Shown here: piece after piece, positions 9,625-18,085 of the stretch
Numbering within the stretch: position 1 is the first letter of the stretch
Layout: each line of letters starts with the position of its first letter
NCBI RefSeq assembly: GCF_004364285.1
Contig: NZ_SOBE01000001.1
Coordinates: forward strand, 372,001-436,000
Direction: 5' to 3'
DNA length: 64,000 nucleotides
Origin: Frigoribacterium sp. PhB116
GTDB lineage: Bacteria; Actinomycetota; Actinomycetes; Actinomycetales; Microbacteriaceae
Translations under genes and position numbers: made by a program
The notes under the pieces: generated by a model
The model's input: the letters and a program-made list of their open reading frames with translations, nothing else
Told to the model about the DNA's origin: nothing
The model's database searches: none

Positions 9625-10710
9625 TCAGTCGTGGGTGGTCGGTCGATCGTCGCGGTGGGGCTCGATCGTGACCTTGATGGCCTCGCCGCTCGCGATGGCC
9701 TCGAGGGCGTCGTGCAGGCGGTCGAGGGGGAAACGGTGGGTGATCAGGTCGCCCACCACGACCTCGCCCGAGGCGATGAGCCGCAGCGCCTCGCGGTTGT
9801 GCGCCGGGCTCGACCCGTTCACGCCCACGATCGTCAGCTCACGGTAGTGCACGAGGTTCGAGTCGATGCTGATCTGCGAGTCGTCCCGGGCGAGGCCGCC
9901 GAAGAGGCTGAGGCGGCCGCCGGGCGCGAGGAGCGCGAGAGCATGCTCCTGGGCGGGTCGTGACGCCGCGGCCGTGATGACGACGTCGACCCCCAGACCG
10001 CCGGAGGCGGCGCGCACCTGGTCGAGGACGACCTGGCGTCCGTCCGCTCCCGCCTCCACCGCGAGGGCGAGGTCCGGGCGGACGAGGGCGGCAGCCCGCG
10101 CGAGACGGTCCGCGTTCGCGTCGACGAGGATCACCTGGCGCGCGCCCCGGGCACGGGCGAGGCGGACGTGCATGCAGCCGATCGGTCCTGAGCCGATGAC
10201 GAGGACGCTGTCCCCCGCGCCGACGCGTGCGAGCTCCTGGCCGTTGAGGACACAGGCGAGGGGCTCGACGAGCGACGCCTCCTCGGACGAGACGTGGTCG
10301 GGGACGCGGTTGACGCCGTCGACGGCCAGGACGGCCGCGGGGACGACCATGAACTCGGCGAAGCCGCCGGCGTACTGGTAGCCCATGCTCGTCTGGCGGG
10401 GGCAGACGCTCGGCCGGCCGGCTCGGCAGACGTCGCAGGTGCCGCACGGCACGGCCGCGATCACCTGGACGCGGTCGCCGACGGCCCAACGGTCGACCTC
10501 GTCGCCGACCTCGACGACGGTGCCGGCGACCTCGTGGCCCATCACCTGCGGGCCGGTCATGTGGGGGTGGCCCGACCGCAGGATCTTCAGGTCGGTGCCG
10601 CAGGCGGAGCAGTTGTCGACGCGGAGGAGTAGCTCACCGCGAGAGACCCCGGGCGTCGCCACGTCGTCGAGACGCACGTCGCCCGGGGCCCACCACTTCG
10701 CTGCTCTCAC
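9625..10710 (-). CDS. Zinc-dependent medium-chain polyol (phosphate) dehydrogenase
   Basis: A 361-aa MDR-family dehydrogenase. Catalytic zinc ligands are visible at Cys37 (CSACGTD) and His59-Glu60 (GHE); the structural zinc site is Cys89, 92, 95 and 103; the Rossmann motif IGSGPIG lies near 172. It resembles sorbitol, galactitol-1-phosphate and threonine dehydrogenases. Its place between the PTS IIA gene and ptsH suggests it oxidises the imported polyol phosphate, for example mannitol-1-phosphate to fructose-6-phosphate. That is inference; classical MtlD belongs to a different family. GTG 10710 begins 19 bp after the IIA stop. Confidence 0.85.
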   Translation of the reverse strand: MRAAKWWAPGDVRLDDVATPGVSRGELLLRVDNCSACGTDLKILRSGHPHMTGPQVMGHEVAGTVVEVGDEVDRWAVGDRVQVIAAVPCGTCDVCRAGRPSVCPRQTSMGYQYAGGFAEFMVVPAAVLAVDGVNRVPDHVSSEEASLVEPLACVLNGQELARVGAGDSVLVIGSGPIGCMHVRLARARGARQVILVDANADRLARAAALVRPDLALAVEAGADGRQVVLDQVRAASGGLGVDVVITAAASRPAQEHALALLAPGGRLSLFGGLARDDSQISIDSNLVHYRELTIVGVNGSSPAHNREALRLIASGEVVVGDLITHRFPLDRLHDALEAIASGEAIKVTIEPHRDDRPTTHD

Positions 10711-10729
10711 GAGGAGTCCGAGCCGCCCG

Positions 10730-11194
10730 TCACTCGTCGTCGTCGGTCGACGCGAGCAGCTCGTAGACCTCCGACGTCGTCGTGGCGCCGCGCAGGGCCG
10801 CAGCGGAGTCAGGGTCCATCAGGATGCTGGCGAGTTGGCTGAGGATGGCGATGTGGCCGTTGCCCGCCGCGGCGATGCCGACGGCGACCGAGACCTCGTT
10901 GCCGTCCCAGTCGACCGGGGTCGGGAAGCGGAGCACGACGAGCGCGTCCTTCTTCACCGAGTCCTTTCCGGCGAGCGTGCCGTGCGGAATCGCGACGCCC
11001 TCGCCGACGTAGGTCGACACCGAGTTCTCGCGCTCGAACATGGCGTCGACGTAGGTCTCGTCGATCGCCCCGGCCTCGATGAGCGCCTGGCCCGCGGCGC
11101 GGATGGCCTCGTCGCGGCTCGATGCCTTCTCGTCGAGACGGATCGACGACTCCGCGAGGAGCGACGTCAGCTCGGGTGCCTGCTGGTCCGCCAT
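10730..11194 (-). CDS. PTS IIA component, mannitol/fructose type
   Basis: A 154-aa free-standing IIA protein that passes phosphate from HPr to IIB. The phospho-accepting His71 lies in GVAIPHGT, the signature of the mannitol/fructose/nitrogen IIA family. The start is ATG 11194, two bases after the IIB stop, so translation is coupled. Upstream in-frame starts would run through the IIB gene. In E. coli MtlA the IIC, IIB and IIA domains are one protein; here they are three genes. Confidence 0.92.
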   Translation of the reverse strand: MADQQAPELTSLLAESSIRLDEKASSRDEAIRAAGQALIEAGAIDETYVDAMFERENSVSTYVGEGVAIPHGTLAGKDSVKKDALVVLRFPTPVDWDGNEVSVAVGIAAAGNGHIAILSQLASILMDPDSAAALRGATTTSEVYELLASTDDDE

Positions 11195-11196
11195 CG

Positions 11197-11505
11197 TCAG
11201 ACCTCGACCGTCGTGCCGTCCTGGATGGCCTTGACCACCTTGGCGACCGAGGGGTCGCCCATGAACAGCTGGAACGGGACGACGGGGATGTTCGGCACGA
11301 CGCCGCGCGCACGCTCGGCGAGGTTGTTCTGCGTCACGACGACGTCGGCGTCGGCCGGGATGTCGGCGACGGGCGAGTGCTCGACGGTCACGCCGCTCTT
11401 CTTGAGCTGCTTCTTGAGGGTCGAGGCCAGCATGACGCTGCTGCCCATGCCCGCGTCGCACGCGACGATGAGCTTCTTGATGGAGGAACCGTCGAGGGTT
11501 GCCAT
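11197..11505 (-). CDS. PTS IIB component, mannitol type
   Basis: A 102-aa cytoplasmic IIB protein. The phospho-cysteine is Cys16 in VACDAGMGSS, the mannitol-type P-loop. ATG 11505 has a textbook AAGGAGA five bases upstream, so it is preferred to an in-frame start 57 bp earlier that overlaps the end of IIC. It hands phosphate to mannitol-bound IIC. Gene order is IIC, IIB, IIA. Confidence 0.92.
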   Translation of the reverse strand: MATLDGSSIKKLIVACDAGMGSSVMLASTLKKQLKKSGVTVEHSPVADIPADADVVVTQNNLAERARGVVPNIPVVPFQLFMGDPSVAKVVKAIQDGTTVEV

Positions 11506-11562
11506 GTCAGTCTCCTTGTTTCTCAGGGTGGGGGGCCGGCCGGAGCCGGCCCCCCGAGTCAA

Positions 11563-12729
11563 TCAGTTGGACGCTGAGGGCGCGGCCGTGCCCTTGCTGG
11601 TCGCCTTGTTGGCGGCCGTGGCGGCCTGGGCGTCGGCGAGTGCCTGCGCCTGGGCGGCGTCGTCCTCGGCGGCGGCCTCGCGCTTCTCCTTGCGGCCGAA
11701 GCCCATGAGGAACGAGCAGACCACGAACGAGACCGCGGCGGACAGCAGGATGCCGACCAGGATCACCGGGAAGTCGCCGGGGGCGGCGACGAGGGCGTAG
11801 GCGATGATGCTGCCGGGCGAGGGGCTCGCGACCAGGCCGACGCCCGTGAGGAGGAAGAAGCCGACTCCGGTCGCACCGCCGAGCACGGCGCCGATGAGGA
11901 GGATCGGCTTCATCAGCACGTACGGGAAGTAGATCTCGTGGATGCCGCCGAAGAACTGCACGATGATCGCAGCCGGTGCCGACGGACGGATGGCGCGCGG
12001 TCCGAAGAAGAGGAAGGCGAGCAGGATGCCGAGGCCCGGGCCGGGGTTCGACTCGAGCATGAACAGGATGGACTTGCCGGACTCGGCAGCCTGGTCGATC
12101 CCGAGGGGCGTGAGCACGCCCTGGTTGATGGCGTTGTTGAGGAACAGGATCTTCGCCGGCTCGATCAGCAGGGACGCCAGCGGCAGCAGGCCGCGCTCGA
12201 CGAGGAAGTCGACCCCGTTGCCGAGGACCGTGGTCAGGCCCGAGGTGAGCGGCGCGATGCCGAAGTACGCGCCGATCGCCATGGCCCCGCCGAAGATGCC
12301 GAGCGAGAAGTTGTTGACGAGCATCTCGAAGCCGGACTTGATGCGGCCGTCGAGCGCGCGGTCGAACTGCTTGAGCAGCAGCGCGGCCAGCGGGCCGACG
12401 ATCATCGCGCCGAGGAACTGCGGCTTGTCGGTCGCCACGATGACGCCCATCACGGCGATCGAGGCGATGACGGCCCCGCGCTGCCCGTGGACCATGCGGC
12501 CACCGGTGTACGCGATCAGGATCGGGAGCAGGTACAGGATGATCGGGTCGACCAGCGACGCGACGGTCTCGTTGGGCGTCCAGCCCGTGGGGATGAAGAG
12601 GGCCGTGATGAGGCCCCAGGCGATGAACGCGCCGATGTTCGGCATGACCATGCCGGCCAGGAAGCCGCCGAAGCGCTGGACGCGCGCGCGGACTCCCGTT
12701 CCGGTGACCGTGGGGGTGAATTCGGACAT
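11563..12729 (-). CDS. mtlA: PTS IIC component, mannitol permease
   Basis: A 388-aa membrane permease strongly resembling the IIC domain of E. coli MtlA: it has MVMPNIGAFIAWGLITALF near the N-terminus, KSGFEMLVNNFS, PAKILFLNNAINQG and the signature GGIHEIYFPYVLMKP (261-275). Several hydrophobic spans are evident. It ends in a polar Ala/Lys-rich tail (about 345-388), perhaps the remnant of a linker to IIB. Mannitol or a close polyol is the likely substrate. An AAGGAG lies 11 nt before ATG 12729, and the gene follows the PfkB kinase by 22 bp. Confidence 0.93.
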   Translation of the reverse strand: MSEFTPTVTGTGVRARVQRFGGFLAGMVMPNIGAFIAWGLITALFIPTGWTPNETVASLVDPIILYLLPILIAYTGGRMVHGQRGAVIASIAVMGVIVATDKPQFLGAMIVGPLAALLLKQFDRALDGRIKSGFEMLVNNFSLGIFGGAMAIGAYFGIAPLTSGLTTVLGNGVDFLVERGLLPLASLLIEPAKILFLNNAINQGVLTPLGIDQAAESGKSILFMLESNPGPGLGILLAFLFFGPRAIRPSAPAAIIVQFFGGIHEIYFPYVLMKPILLIGAVLGGATGVGFFLLTGVGLVASPSPGSIIAYALVAAPGDFPVILVGILLSAAVSFVVCSFLMGFGRKEKREAAAEDDAAQAQALADAQAATAANKATSKGTAAPSASN

Positions 12730-12751
12730 GAGGGGCGGTACTCCTTCGTAC

Positions 12752-13774
12752 TCAGTGGTGAGTCTCGGTGAGGGTGGTGGGCAGGGACGTGGTGCGTCGG
12801 GTGGGGATCGAGGAGGCGGCGGCCGCGTCCCCGACGAGCGGGCTCGTCAGGTCAGGCTGCGCCAGGAGCGACGCCTCGGAGGCGTCGAGGTCGGAGGGCG
12901 CCGGGACCGTGGTGCCGGGCAGCCTCGTGGCGGCGGCACCCCAGGTCAGGGCGGCGAGGAGGGCGTCACGGGGGGCGCCTCCTGCGGTCTCGCTCGCGAG
13001 GTAGCCCGCGAGGAAGCTGTCGCCCGCGCCGACGGTGCTGCGGGGCACGGCGACGTGCGAGGTGCCGACTACGACGCCGTCGGGGCCGACGAGCACGGCG
13101 CCCTCGGCCCCGAGGCTCACGAGCACCGTACCCACCCCGGAGGCGCGGACGGCCTCGGCGGCCGCGACGACGTCGCCGAGCGTGTCGAGCGTGCGGCCGG
13201 CGAGCTCGGCGAGCTCGGCGAGGTTCGGCTTCAGCAGGTCGGGCCGGGCCTCGACCGCCGCGGACAGGGCGTCGCCGCTCGTGTCGACGGCGAGCTTGGC
13301 GCCGGTCCGGCGCACGTCGTCGACGAAGCGGGCGAACGTCGCCGTGCTGATCTCGGGCGGCAGGCTGCCGGACACGACGATCCAGGTGGCGTCCTCCGCC
13401 GTCGCCCGGACGACGGCCGTGATCGCGGTCAGGTCGTCGTGGCTCAGCGCGAGACCGGGCTCGTTCAGCTTGGTCACCGTGCCGCCGGGCTCGGCGACGG
13501 TCAGGTTCGACCGGGTGCGGCCCGAGACGGGCACGTACCGCGCGCTCACGCCGGCCGCGTCGAGCAGGGCGCTCAGCTCCGCGCCCTCGCGGCCGCCGAC
13601 CGGGAGCACGGCCACGCTGTTCACCCCGTGGGCGGTCAGGGCGCGGGCGACGTTGACGCCCTTGCCCGCCGGCTCGAGGAGCGGCGCGCCCGTGCGGACG
13701 ACGTCGCCGCGGTCGAGACGACCGACCTCGACGGTGCGGTCGAGGCTCGGGTTGAGGGTCACGGTGACGATCAC
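12752..13774 (-). CDS. PfkB-family sugar-phosphate kinase (1-phosphofructokinase / tagatose-6-phosphate kinase type)
   Basis: A 340-aa kinase of the FruK/LacC branch of PfkB. It has TLNPSLDRTVEV at the N-terminus, the substrate-binding GKGVNVARAL (37-46), DTSGDAL and the C-terminal GAGDSF (249-254), whose Asp252 is the expected catalytic base. GTG 13774 overlaps the deoR stop by 4 bp (GTGA). FruK would be expected beside a fructose PTS, yet the permease here is mannitol type. The true substrate (fructose-1-P, tagatose-6-P or fructose-6-P) cannot be settled from sequence. Confidence 0.88.
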   Translation of the reverse strand: MIVTVTLNPSLDRTVEVGRLDRGDVVRTGAPLLEPAGKGVNVARALTAHGVNSVAVLPVGGREGAELSALLDAAGVSARYVPVSGRTRSNLTVAEPGGTVTKLNEPGLALSHDDLTAITAVVRATAEDATWIVVSGSLPPEISTATFARFVDDVRRTGAKLAVDTSGDALSAAVEARPDLLKPNLAELAELAGRTLDTLGDVVAAAEAVRASGVGTVLVSLGAEGAVLVGPDGVVVGTSHVAVPRSTVGAGDSFLAGYLASETAGGAPRDALLAALTWGAAATRLPGTTVPAPSDLDASEASLLAQPDLTSPLVGDAAAASSIPTRRTTSLPTTLTETHH

Positions 13775-14532
13775 ACGATCACCACCCGGGGCCCGGAGCG
13801 CTCGACGTCGTCGGCGAGGTCGGCGTCGACGCCCGTGTCGGTGATGACCGTGTCGACCTCGGAGAGCGGAGCCACGCGGGCGAAGTCCTCCCGGCCGAAC
13901 TTCGAGTGGTCGGTGAGGATGACCGTGCGGCGGGAGGCCGCCATCAGGGCCTTCTTCACTCGCGCCTCGGCGAGGTCGGGCGTGGTGAGGCCCCGCTCGG
14001 CCGAGAGGCCGTTCGTGCCCATGAAGGCGACGTCGGCGAAGACCTCGGCGATCTGCGTCCGGGTCCACTCCCCCACCGCGGCGAGGGTGCGGCCGCGGAC
14101 GACTCCGCCCAGGAGGTGGAGGGTCACGTTGGGCCGGGCGACGAGCACGTTCGCGACGGGCAGCGAGTGCGTCACGACGGTGAGCTCGCGGTCGGTGGGC
14201 AGCAGCTCGGCGAACCGGACGGTCGTCGTGCCGGCGTCGACGATGATCGACCCGCCGTCGGGCAGCTCGTCGAGGGCTGCGCGGGCGATCCGCTCCTTCT
14301 CGCCGGCGGCCGAGCCCTCGCGGTCGGCGACGTGCGGCTCGATGCCGAGGCGCTCGACGGCGATGGCCCCGCCGTGCACGCGCCGCAGGACCCCGCGCCG
14401 CTCGAGCGCGGTCAGGTCGCGGCGAACGGTCTCCGGCGTCACGGACAGCTCGCGGGCCAGACCGGCGACCTCGACGCGGCCGCGCGTGCGCGCCGAGTCC
14501 AGGATCTGCTGGTGGCGCTCGGGAGCGTACAT
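13771..14532 (-). CDS. DeoR/GlpR-family transcriptional regulator of the PTS operon
   Basis: A 253-aa repressor-type regulator. The N-terminal winged helix-turn-helix carries the DeoR signature (RHQQILDSARTRGRVEV, then VTPETVRRDLTALERRGVLRRVHGGA), and the C-terminal sugar-phosphate sensor domain has DAGTTT and FMGTNGL. ATG 14532 begins the conserved MYAPERHQQIL; an upstream in-frame ATG would add 47 unconserved residues. It heads the operon and probably regulates itself through the palindrome at 14622-14638. The inducer is probably a phosphorylated intermediate, by analogy with FruR/GlpR. Confidence 0.93.
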   Translation of the reverse strand: MYAPERHQQILDSARTRGRVEVAGLARELSVTPETVRRDLTALERRGVLRRVHGGAIAVERLGIEPHVADREGSAAGEKERIARAALDELPDGGSIIVDAGTTTVRFAELLPTDRELTVVTHSLPVANVLVARPNVTLHLLGGVVRGRTLAAVGEWTRTQIAEVFADVAFMGTNGLSAERGLTTPDLAEARVKKALMAASRRTVILTDHSKFGREDFARVAPLSEVDTVITDTGVDADLADDVERSGPRVVIV

Positions 14533-14621
14533 GCGCGGAGACTCCGTCGTCAGTCGTGCGGCTCGCGGGGCGGTGAGGCCGAGCGGGGAGAGCGGGGTGG
14601 ACAGCTGGGGCAAGCAGAGCA

Positions 14622-14638
14622 GGAACAGATGTTGTTCC
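14622..14638 (-). promoter_or_regulatory. Candidate operator for the DeoR-type regulator
   Basis: A perfect inverted repeat, GGAACA-N5-TGTTCC, just downstream of the -10 box of the operon promoter, where a bound repressor would block initiation. Assigning it to the adjacent DeoR protein is inference. Confidence 0.55.
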
Positions 14639-14644
14639 CGGTTT

Positions 14645-14673
14645 ATATAAGTCCGTTCGCGTCCCCTGGTCAA
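14645..14673 (-). promoter_or_regulatory. Promoter of the deoR-pfkB-PTS-dehydrogenase-ptsH operon
   Basis: TTGACC (14668-14673) and TTATAT (14645-14650) are separated by 17 bp; shifting the -10 to TATATA gives 18 bp. It is among the strongest promoters in the window and sits in an AT-rich island. The predicted leader to ATG 14532 is about 105 nt and includes the palindrome at 14622. Confidence 0.75.
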
Positions 14674-14792
14674 GTCAGACGCGCGTGTCGCCCCCGCTTG
14701 TGCCCGTTTCGGGGGACGAAGGCGTCATTGCGACCCCCGACATCGTCGACGTGACGCTCCGGTGCCGGTCCTGGTGCGTCGCTGATCCGCCG

Positions 14793-17465
14793 CTAGTGAG
14801 CCGCAGCGTCCCAGCTGCTGCCGAGGCCCACGCTGACGTCGAGCGGCACGCGGAGCTCGGCGGCCCCGCTCATGCGACGGCTGACGATGTCGCGAACGTC
14901 GTCGACCTCGCCCGGCGCGACCTCGACGATCATCTCGTCGTGGACCTGCAGCAGCACGCGGCTGGCCATCTCGCGCTCGTCGAGTTCGCTGCGGACGCCG
15001 AGCATGGCCCTCTTCATGATGTCGGCCGCCGAGCCCTGGATGGGCGCGTTCAGCGCAGCGCGCTCGGCGTTCTCGCGCAGGACCCGGTTGGGCGACTTGA
15101 GGTCGGCGAAGGGGCGCCGGCGACCGAAGATCGTCTCGGTGTAGCCGTCTTCACGCGCCTTCTCCACGACGTTCCGGAGGTACTCCCTCACCGCGCCGAA
15201 GCGCTCGAAGTAGTCGGTCATCAGCTGCTTCGCCTCGGAGCTCTCGATCCGCAGCTGCTTCGACAGGCCGAACGCGCTGAGGCCGTAGGCCAGTCCGTAC
15301 GACATCGCCTTGACCTTGGTGCGCATGGCTGGGCTGACGTCCTCCGGCTCGACCCCGAAGATGCGGGCGCCGACGAAGCGGTGCAGGTCTTCTCCCGCGT
15401 TGAAGGCCTCGATCAGCCCGGCGTCGCCGGACAGGTGGGCCATGATGCGCATCTCGATCTGCGAGTAGTCGGCCGTGAGGAGCGTCTCGTACTCGGGGCC
15501 GTGCACGAAGGCCGCCCTGATCTCGCGGCCGACCGCGGCCTTGACCGGGATGTTCTGGAGGTTCGGGTCGACGGACGAGATGCGGCCGGTGGTGGTGCCG
15601 GTCTGGTCGTACGTCGTGTGGATGCGGCCGTCGTCGGCGATCGACTTGTCGAGTGTGTCGATGATCTGCCGCAGCTTCGTCGCGTCGCGGTGCTGCAGCA
15701 AGAGACCGAGGAACGGGTGCGGGTGCTTCTCCTGCAGGTCGGCGAGGGACGCGGCGTCGGTGGAGTACCCGGTCTTCGTCGCCCGGGTCTTGGGCATCTC
15801 GAGCTGCTCGAAGAGGACCTCCTGCAGCTGCTTCGGCGAGCCGAGGTTGACCTCTCGGCCGATCTCGGCGAACGCGTCCGTGGCGAGCCCCGCCGCCGTC
15901 TCGCCGAGGCGCGTGGAGAGCTCGGCCAGGACCGGGTGGTCGGCCGCGACGCCCGTGAGCTCCATGTCGCCCAGGACGGGGACCAAGGGCAGCTCGAGGT
16001 CGGTGAGGACGCTGCGGGAGCCCTCGTCGAGGGACTCGTGGAACGACTCGGCGAGCCGGAGCGTGTACCAGGCCTCCGTCGCGACGCTCACCTGCTCGTC
16101 GGCCGGGACGAGCTGGTTCGGGTCCGCGACGGGGAGGGTCTCGCCTAGCTGCTCGTAGACGAGGTCGGTCAGGGCGAAGGAGGTGCGGCCCGGCCTGAGC
16201 AGCCACGCCGCGACCCGCGTGTCGCCGGCGATCCCGGTGAGCGCGAGACCCGCCTTGGACAGGGCCTTGTAGGCACGCTTGGCGTCGTGCAGCACCTTCG
16301 GCGAGTCGGCGTCGAGCCAGGCCTCGAGGGCGACGTAGTCGCCGCGGCCCGTGGCCCACGGCACGTAGGCGGACTCGTCGTGCGACGAGATGCCGAGCCC
16401 CACGACGCCCTCGGCGCCGTACTCGACGCTGAGCCCGACCGGCGACGCCGGATCGGACGCGTGCTTCTTGAGCCAGAACGCGAGCTCTTCGTCGATGAGC
16501 GTGCGCACGACGGGCAGGCCGGCAGGGGCGGCCACGACGGCGCCCTCTCCCGAGGCGTCGGGCGCGGCGCCGCTCGCGTCGGCGAGGGTGAGCACGCGGT
16601 CGAGGAGGGTGCGGAACTGGAGCTTGTCGAAGAGCTCGCGCACGGCGTCGGCGTCGACGGCGCGGCGCTCGAGGTCGCCGGGCGCCACGGGGAGCTCGAC
16701 GTCGGTCACGAGGCGGTTGAGCCGCCGGTTGCGGATCGCGCGCTCTTTCTGCTCACGGAGGTTGCCGCCCACGACGCCCTTGATGTCGTCGGCGTGGGCG
16801 ATGACCTCGTCGAGGCTGCCGAACTGGGTGATCCACTTGACGGCGGTCTTCTCGCCGACCTTGTCGATGCCGATCAGGTTGTCGCTCGTCTCGCCGACGA
16901 GGGCCGCGATCTCGGGGTACTGGTGCGGCTCGATGCCGTAGCGCTCGAACACCTTGTCGCGGTCGTAGCGGGTGAGCTCGCTGACGCCGCGCGCTGAGGG
17001 GTAGAGCAGGGTCACGTCGTCGTTGACCATCTGGATGGCGTCGCGGTCGCCCGAGACGACGAGGACGCGGTAGCCGTCGTCGCGACCCCTCACGGCGAGG
17101 GTCGCGAGGATGTCGTCGGCCTCGAAGTCCTCTTTCGTGATGGTCGTGATGCCCATGGCGTGCAGCGCCTCCTGCAGGAGGGGGATCTGCCCCACGAACT
17201 CGACCGGCGTCTCGGAGCGCGTGCCCTTGTACTCGGGGTATTCACGCGTGCGGAACGAGAACCGCGAGATGTCGAAGGCGACCGCCAGATGGGTCGGCTT
17301 CTCGTTCTTGAGGAGGCTCAGCAGCATCGAGATGAACCCGTGGATCGCGTTCGTGTGCTGACCCTCCCGGTTCACGAAACTGTCGACGGGCAGGGCGTAG
17401 AACGCCCGGAACGCGAGGGAATGGCCGTCGATGACCAGGAGGGTAGGCTTCGTTTCGTCCGACAC
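14793..17465 (-). CDS. polA: DNA polymerase I
   Basis: PolA fills repair gaps and removes RNA primers. The 890-aa protein has an N-terminal 5'-nuclease domain (LLVIDGHSLAFRAFYAL and later), a middle region corresponding to the 3'-5' exonuclease fold, and a C-terminal polymerase with DYSQIEMRIMAHLSGD, APIQGSAADI and QVHDEM. The exonuclease site looks dead: the DxE pair is replaced (LSVEYGAEG) and the motif II Asp is missing (HDAKRAY), as in other actinobacterial PolA. GTG 17465 has TAGGCT 6 nt upstream, so the mRNA is probably leaderless. It diverges from the thioesterase gene with only 44 bp between them. Confidence 0.97.
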   Translation of the reverse strand: MSDETKPTLLVIDGHSLAFRAFYALPVDSFVNREGQHTNAIHGFISMLLSLLKNEKPTHLAVAFDISRFSFRTREYPEYKGTRSETPVEFVGQIPLLQEALHAMGITTITKEDFEADDILATLAVRGRDDGYRVLVVSGDRDAIQMVNDDVTLLYPSARGVSELTRYDRDKVFERYGIEPHQYPEIAALVGETSDNLIGIDKVGEKTAVKWITQFGSLDEVIAHADDIKGVVGGNLREQKERAIRNRRLNRLVTDVELPVAPGDLERRAVDADAVRELFDKLQFRTLLDRVLTLADASGAAPDASGEGAVVAAPAGLPVVRTLIDEELAFWLKKHASDPASPVGLSVEYGAEGVVGLGISSHDESAYVPWATGRGDYVALEAWLDADSPKVLHDAKRAYKALSKAGLALTGIAGDTRVAAWLLRPGRTSFALTDLVYEQLGETLPVADPNQLVPADEQVSVATEAWYTLRLAESFHESLDEGSRSVLTDLELPLVPVLGDMELTGVAADHPVLAELSTRLGETAAGLATDAFAEIGREVNLGSPKQLQEVLFEQLEMPKTRATKTGYSTDAASLADLQEKHPHPFLGLLLQHRDATKLRQIIDTLDKSIADDGRIHTTYDQTGTTTGRISSVDPNLQNIPVKAAVGREIRAAFVHGPEYETLLTADYSQIEMRIMAHLSGDAGLIEAFNAGEDLHRFVGARIFGVEPEDVSPAMRTKVKAMSYGLAYGLSAFGLSKQLRIESSEAKQLMTDYFERFGAVREYLRNVVEKAREDGYTETIFGRRRPFADLKSPNRVLRENAERAALNAPIQGSAADIMKRAMLGVRSELDEREMASRVLLQVHDEMIVEVAPGEVDDVRDIVSRRMSGAAELRVPLDVSVGLGSSWDAAAH

Positions 17466-17471
17466 CCCGTC

Positions 17472-17477
17472 AGCCTA
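17472..17477 (-). promoter_or_regulatory. -10 box of polA, probable leaderless promoter
   Basis: TAGGCT on the minus strand, 6 nt before GTG 17465, in the 44-bp gap shared with the divergent thioesterase gene. Confidence 0.5.
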
Positions 17478-17509
17478 GCGGGCGCCCCCGACAGCGGATC
17501 CGGAGCACC

Positions 17510-17986
17510 ATGACCGACGCGACCACCTCCTCCTCGTCCAACGACGCCGAGCGGACCGTGCGTCCCGACGCCGCGCTCAGCGACGACGCGGTCGAGCTCT
17601 TCCGGCGCCGCGGCGTCGGCGCCCTCGCCGAGAAGATGGGCATCGAGATCCTCGAGATGAGCGCGGAGCGCGCGGTCGGCCGGATGCCCGTCGAGGGCAA
17701 CACCCAGCCGGTCGGCATCCTGCACGGCGGGGCTCACGTCGTCCTGGCCGAGACCCTCGGCTCCGTGGCGGCGAACGTCCACGCCGGGGCGGGGCGCCTC
17801 GCGATGGGCATCGAGCTGAACGCCAGCCACAGCAGGTCGGCCGCGACCGGGTGGGTGACCGGCACCTGCACCGCGGTCCACCTCGGCCGCACCCTGGCGA
17901 CGCACCAGGTCGTCATGACGGACGACGACGGACGCCTGTTGTCGACGGTGCGCATCACGAACTACCTGACGGACGCCCGCGACTGA
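17510..17986 (+). CDS. PaaI-family hotdog-fold thioesterase
   Basis: One of only two protein genes on the plus strand. The 158-aa protein has the acyl-CoA thioesterase core: AVGRMPVEGNTQPVGILHGG, then AETLGS with the likely catalytic acidic residue, and GIELNASHSR. It probably hydrolyses aryl- or acyl-CoA esters; the substrate is unknown. ATG 17510 is preceded by GGAGCACC, a good ribosome-binding site. It shares a bidirectional-looking terminator with the convergent ANTAR regulator gene. Confidence 0.9.
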   Translation: MTDATTSSSSNDAERTVRPDAALSDDAVELFRRRGVGALAEKMGIEILEMSAERAVGRMPVEGNTQPVGILHGGAHVVLAETLGSVAANVHAGAGRLAMGIELNASHSRSAATGWVTGTCTAVHLGRTLATHQVVMTDDDGRLLSTVRITNYLTDARD

Positions 17987-18037
17987 CTCCCTCGGCCGGC
18001 GCCTCACGGCCGATGCCCAGAACGTGCCCGAACGACG

Positions 18038-18068
18038 AGAGGCCCGCCCCCACCGGGGACGGGCCTCT
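18038..18068. terminator. Shared terminator between the thioesterase and ANTAR regulator genes
   Basis: A 9-bp stem (18038-18046 with 18060-18068), extended by an inner CCCC/GGGG pairing, lies between the two convergent stop codons and could serve both strands. Confidence 0.65.
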
Positions 18069-18085
18069 GGTCGCGAGCGGGCTCG

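Noticed and set aside
11563-11700. Frameshift splitting a fused IICBA permease into three genes
   Set aside because: IIB has a textbook ribosome-binding site and its own start, IIC ends in a normal polar tail, and IIA begins two bases after the IIB stop. These look like genuine separate genes.
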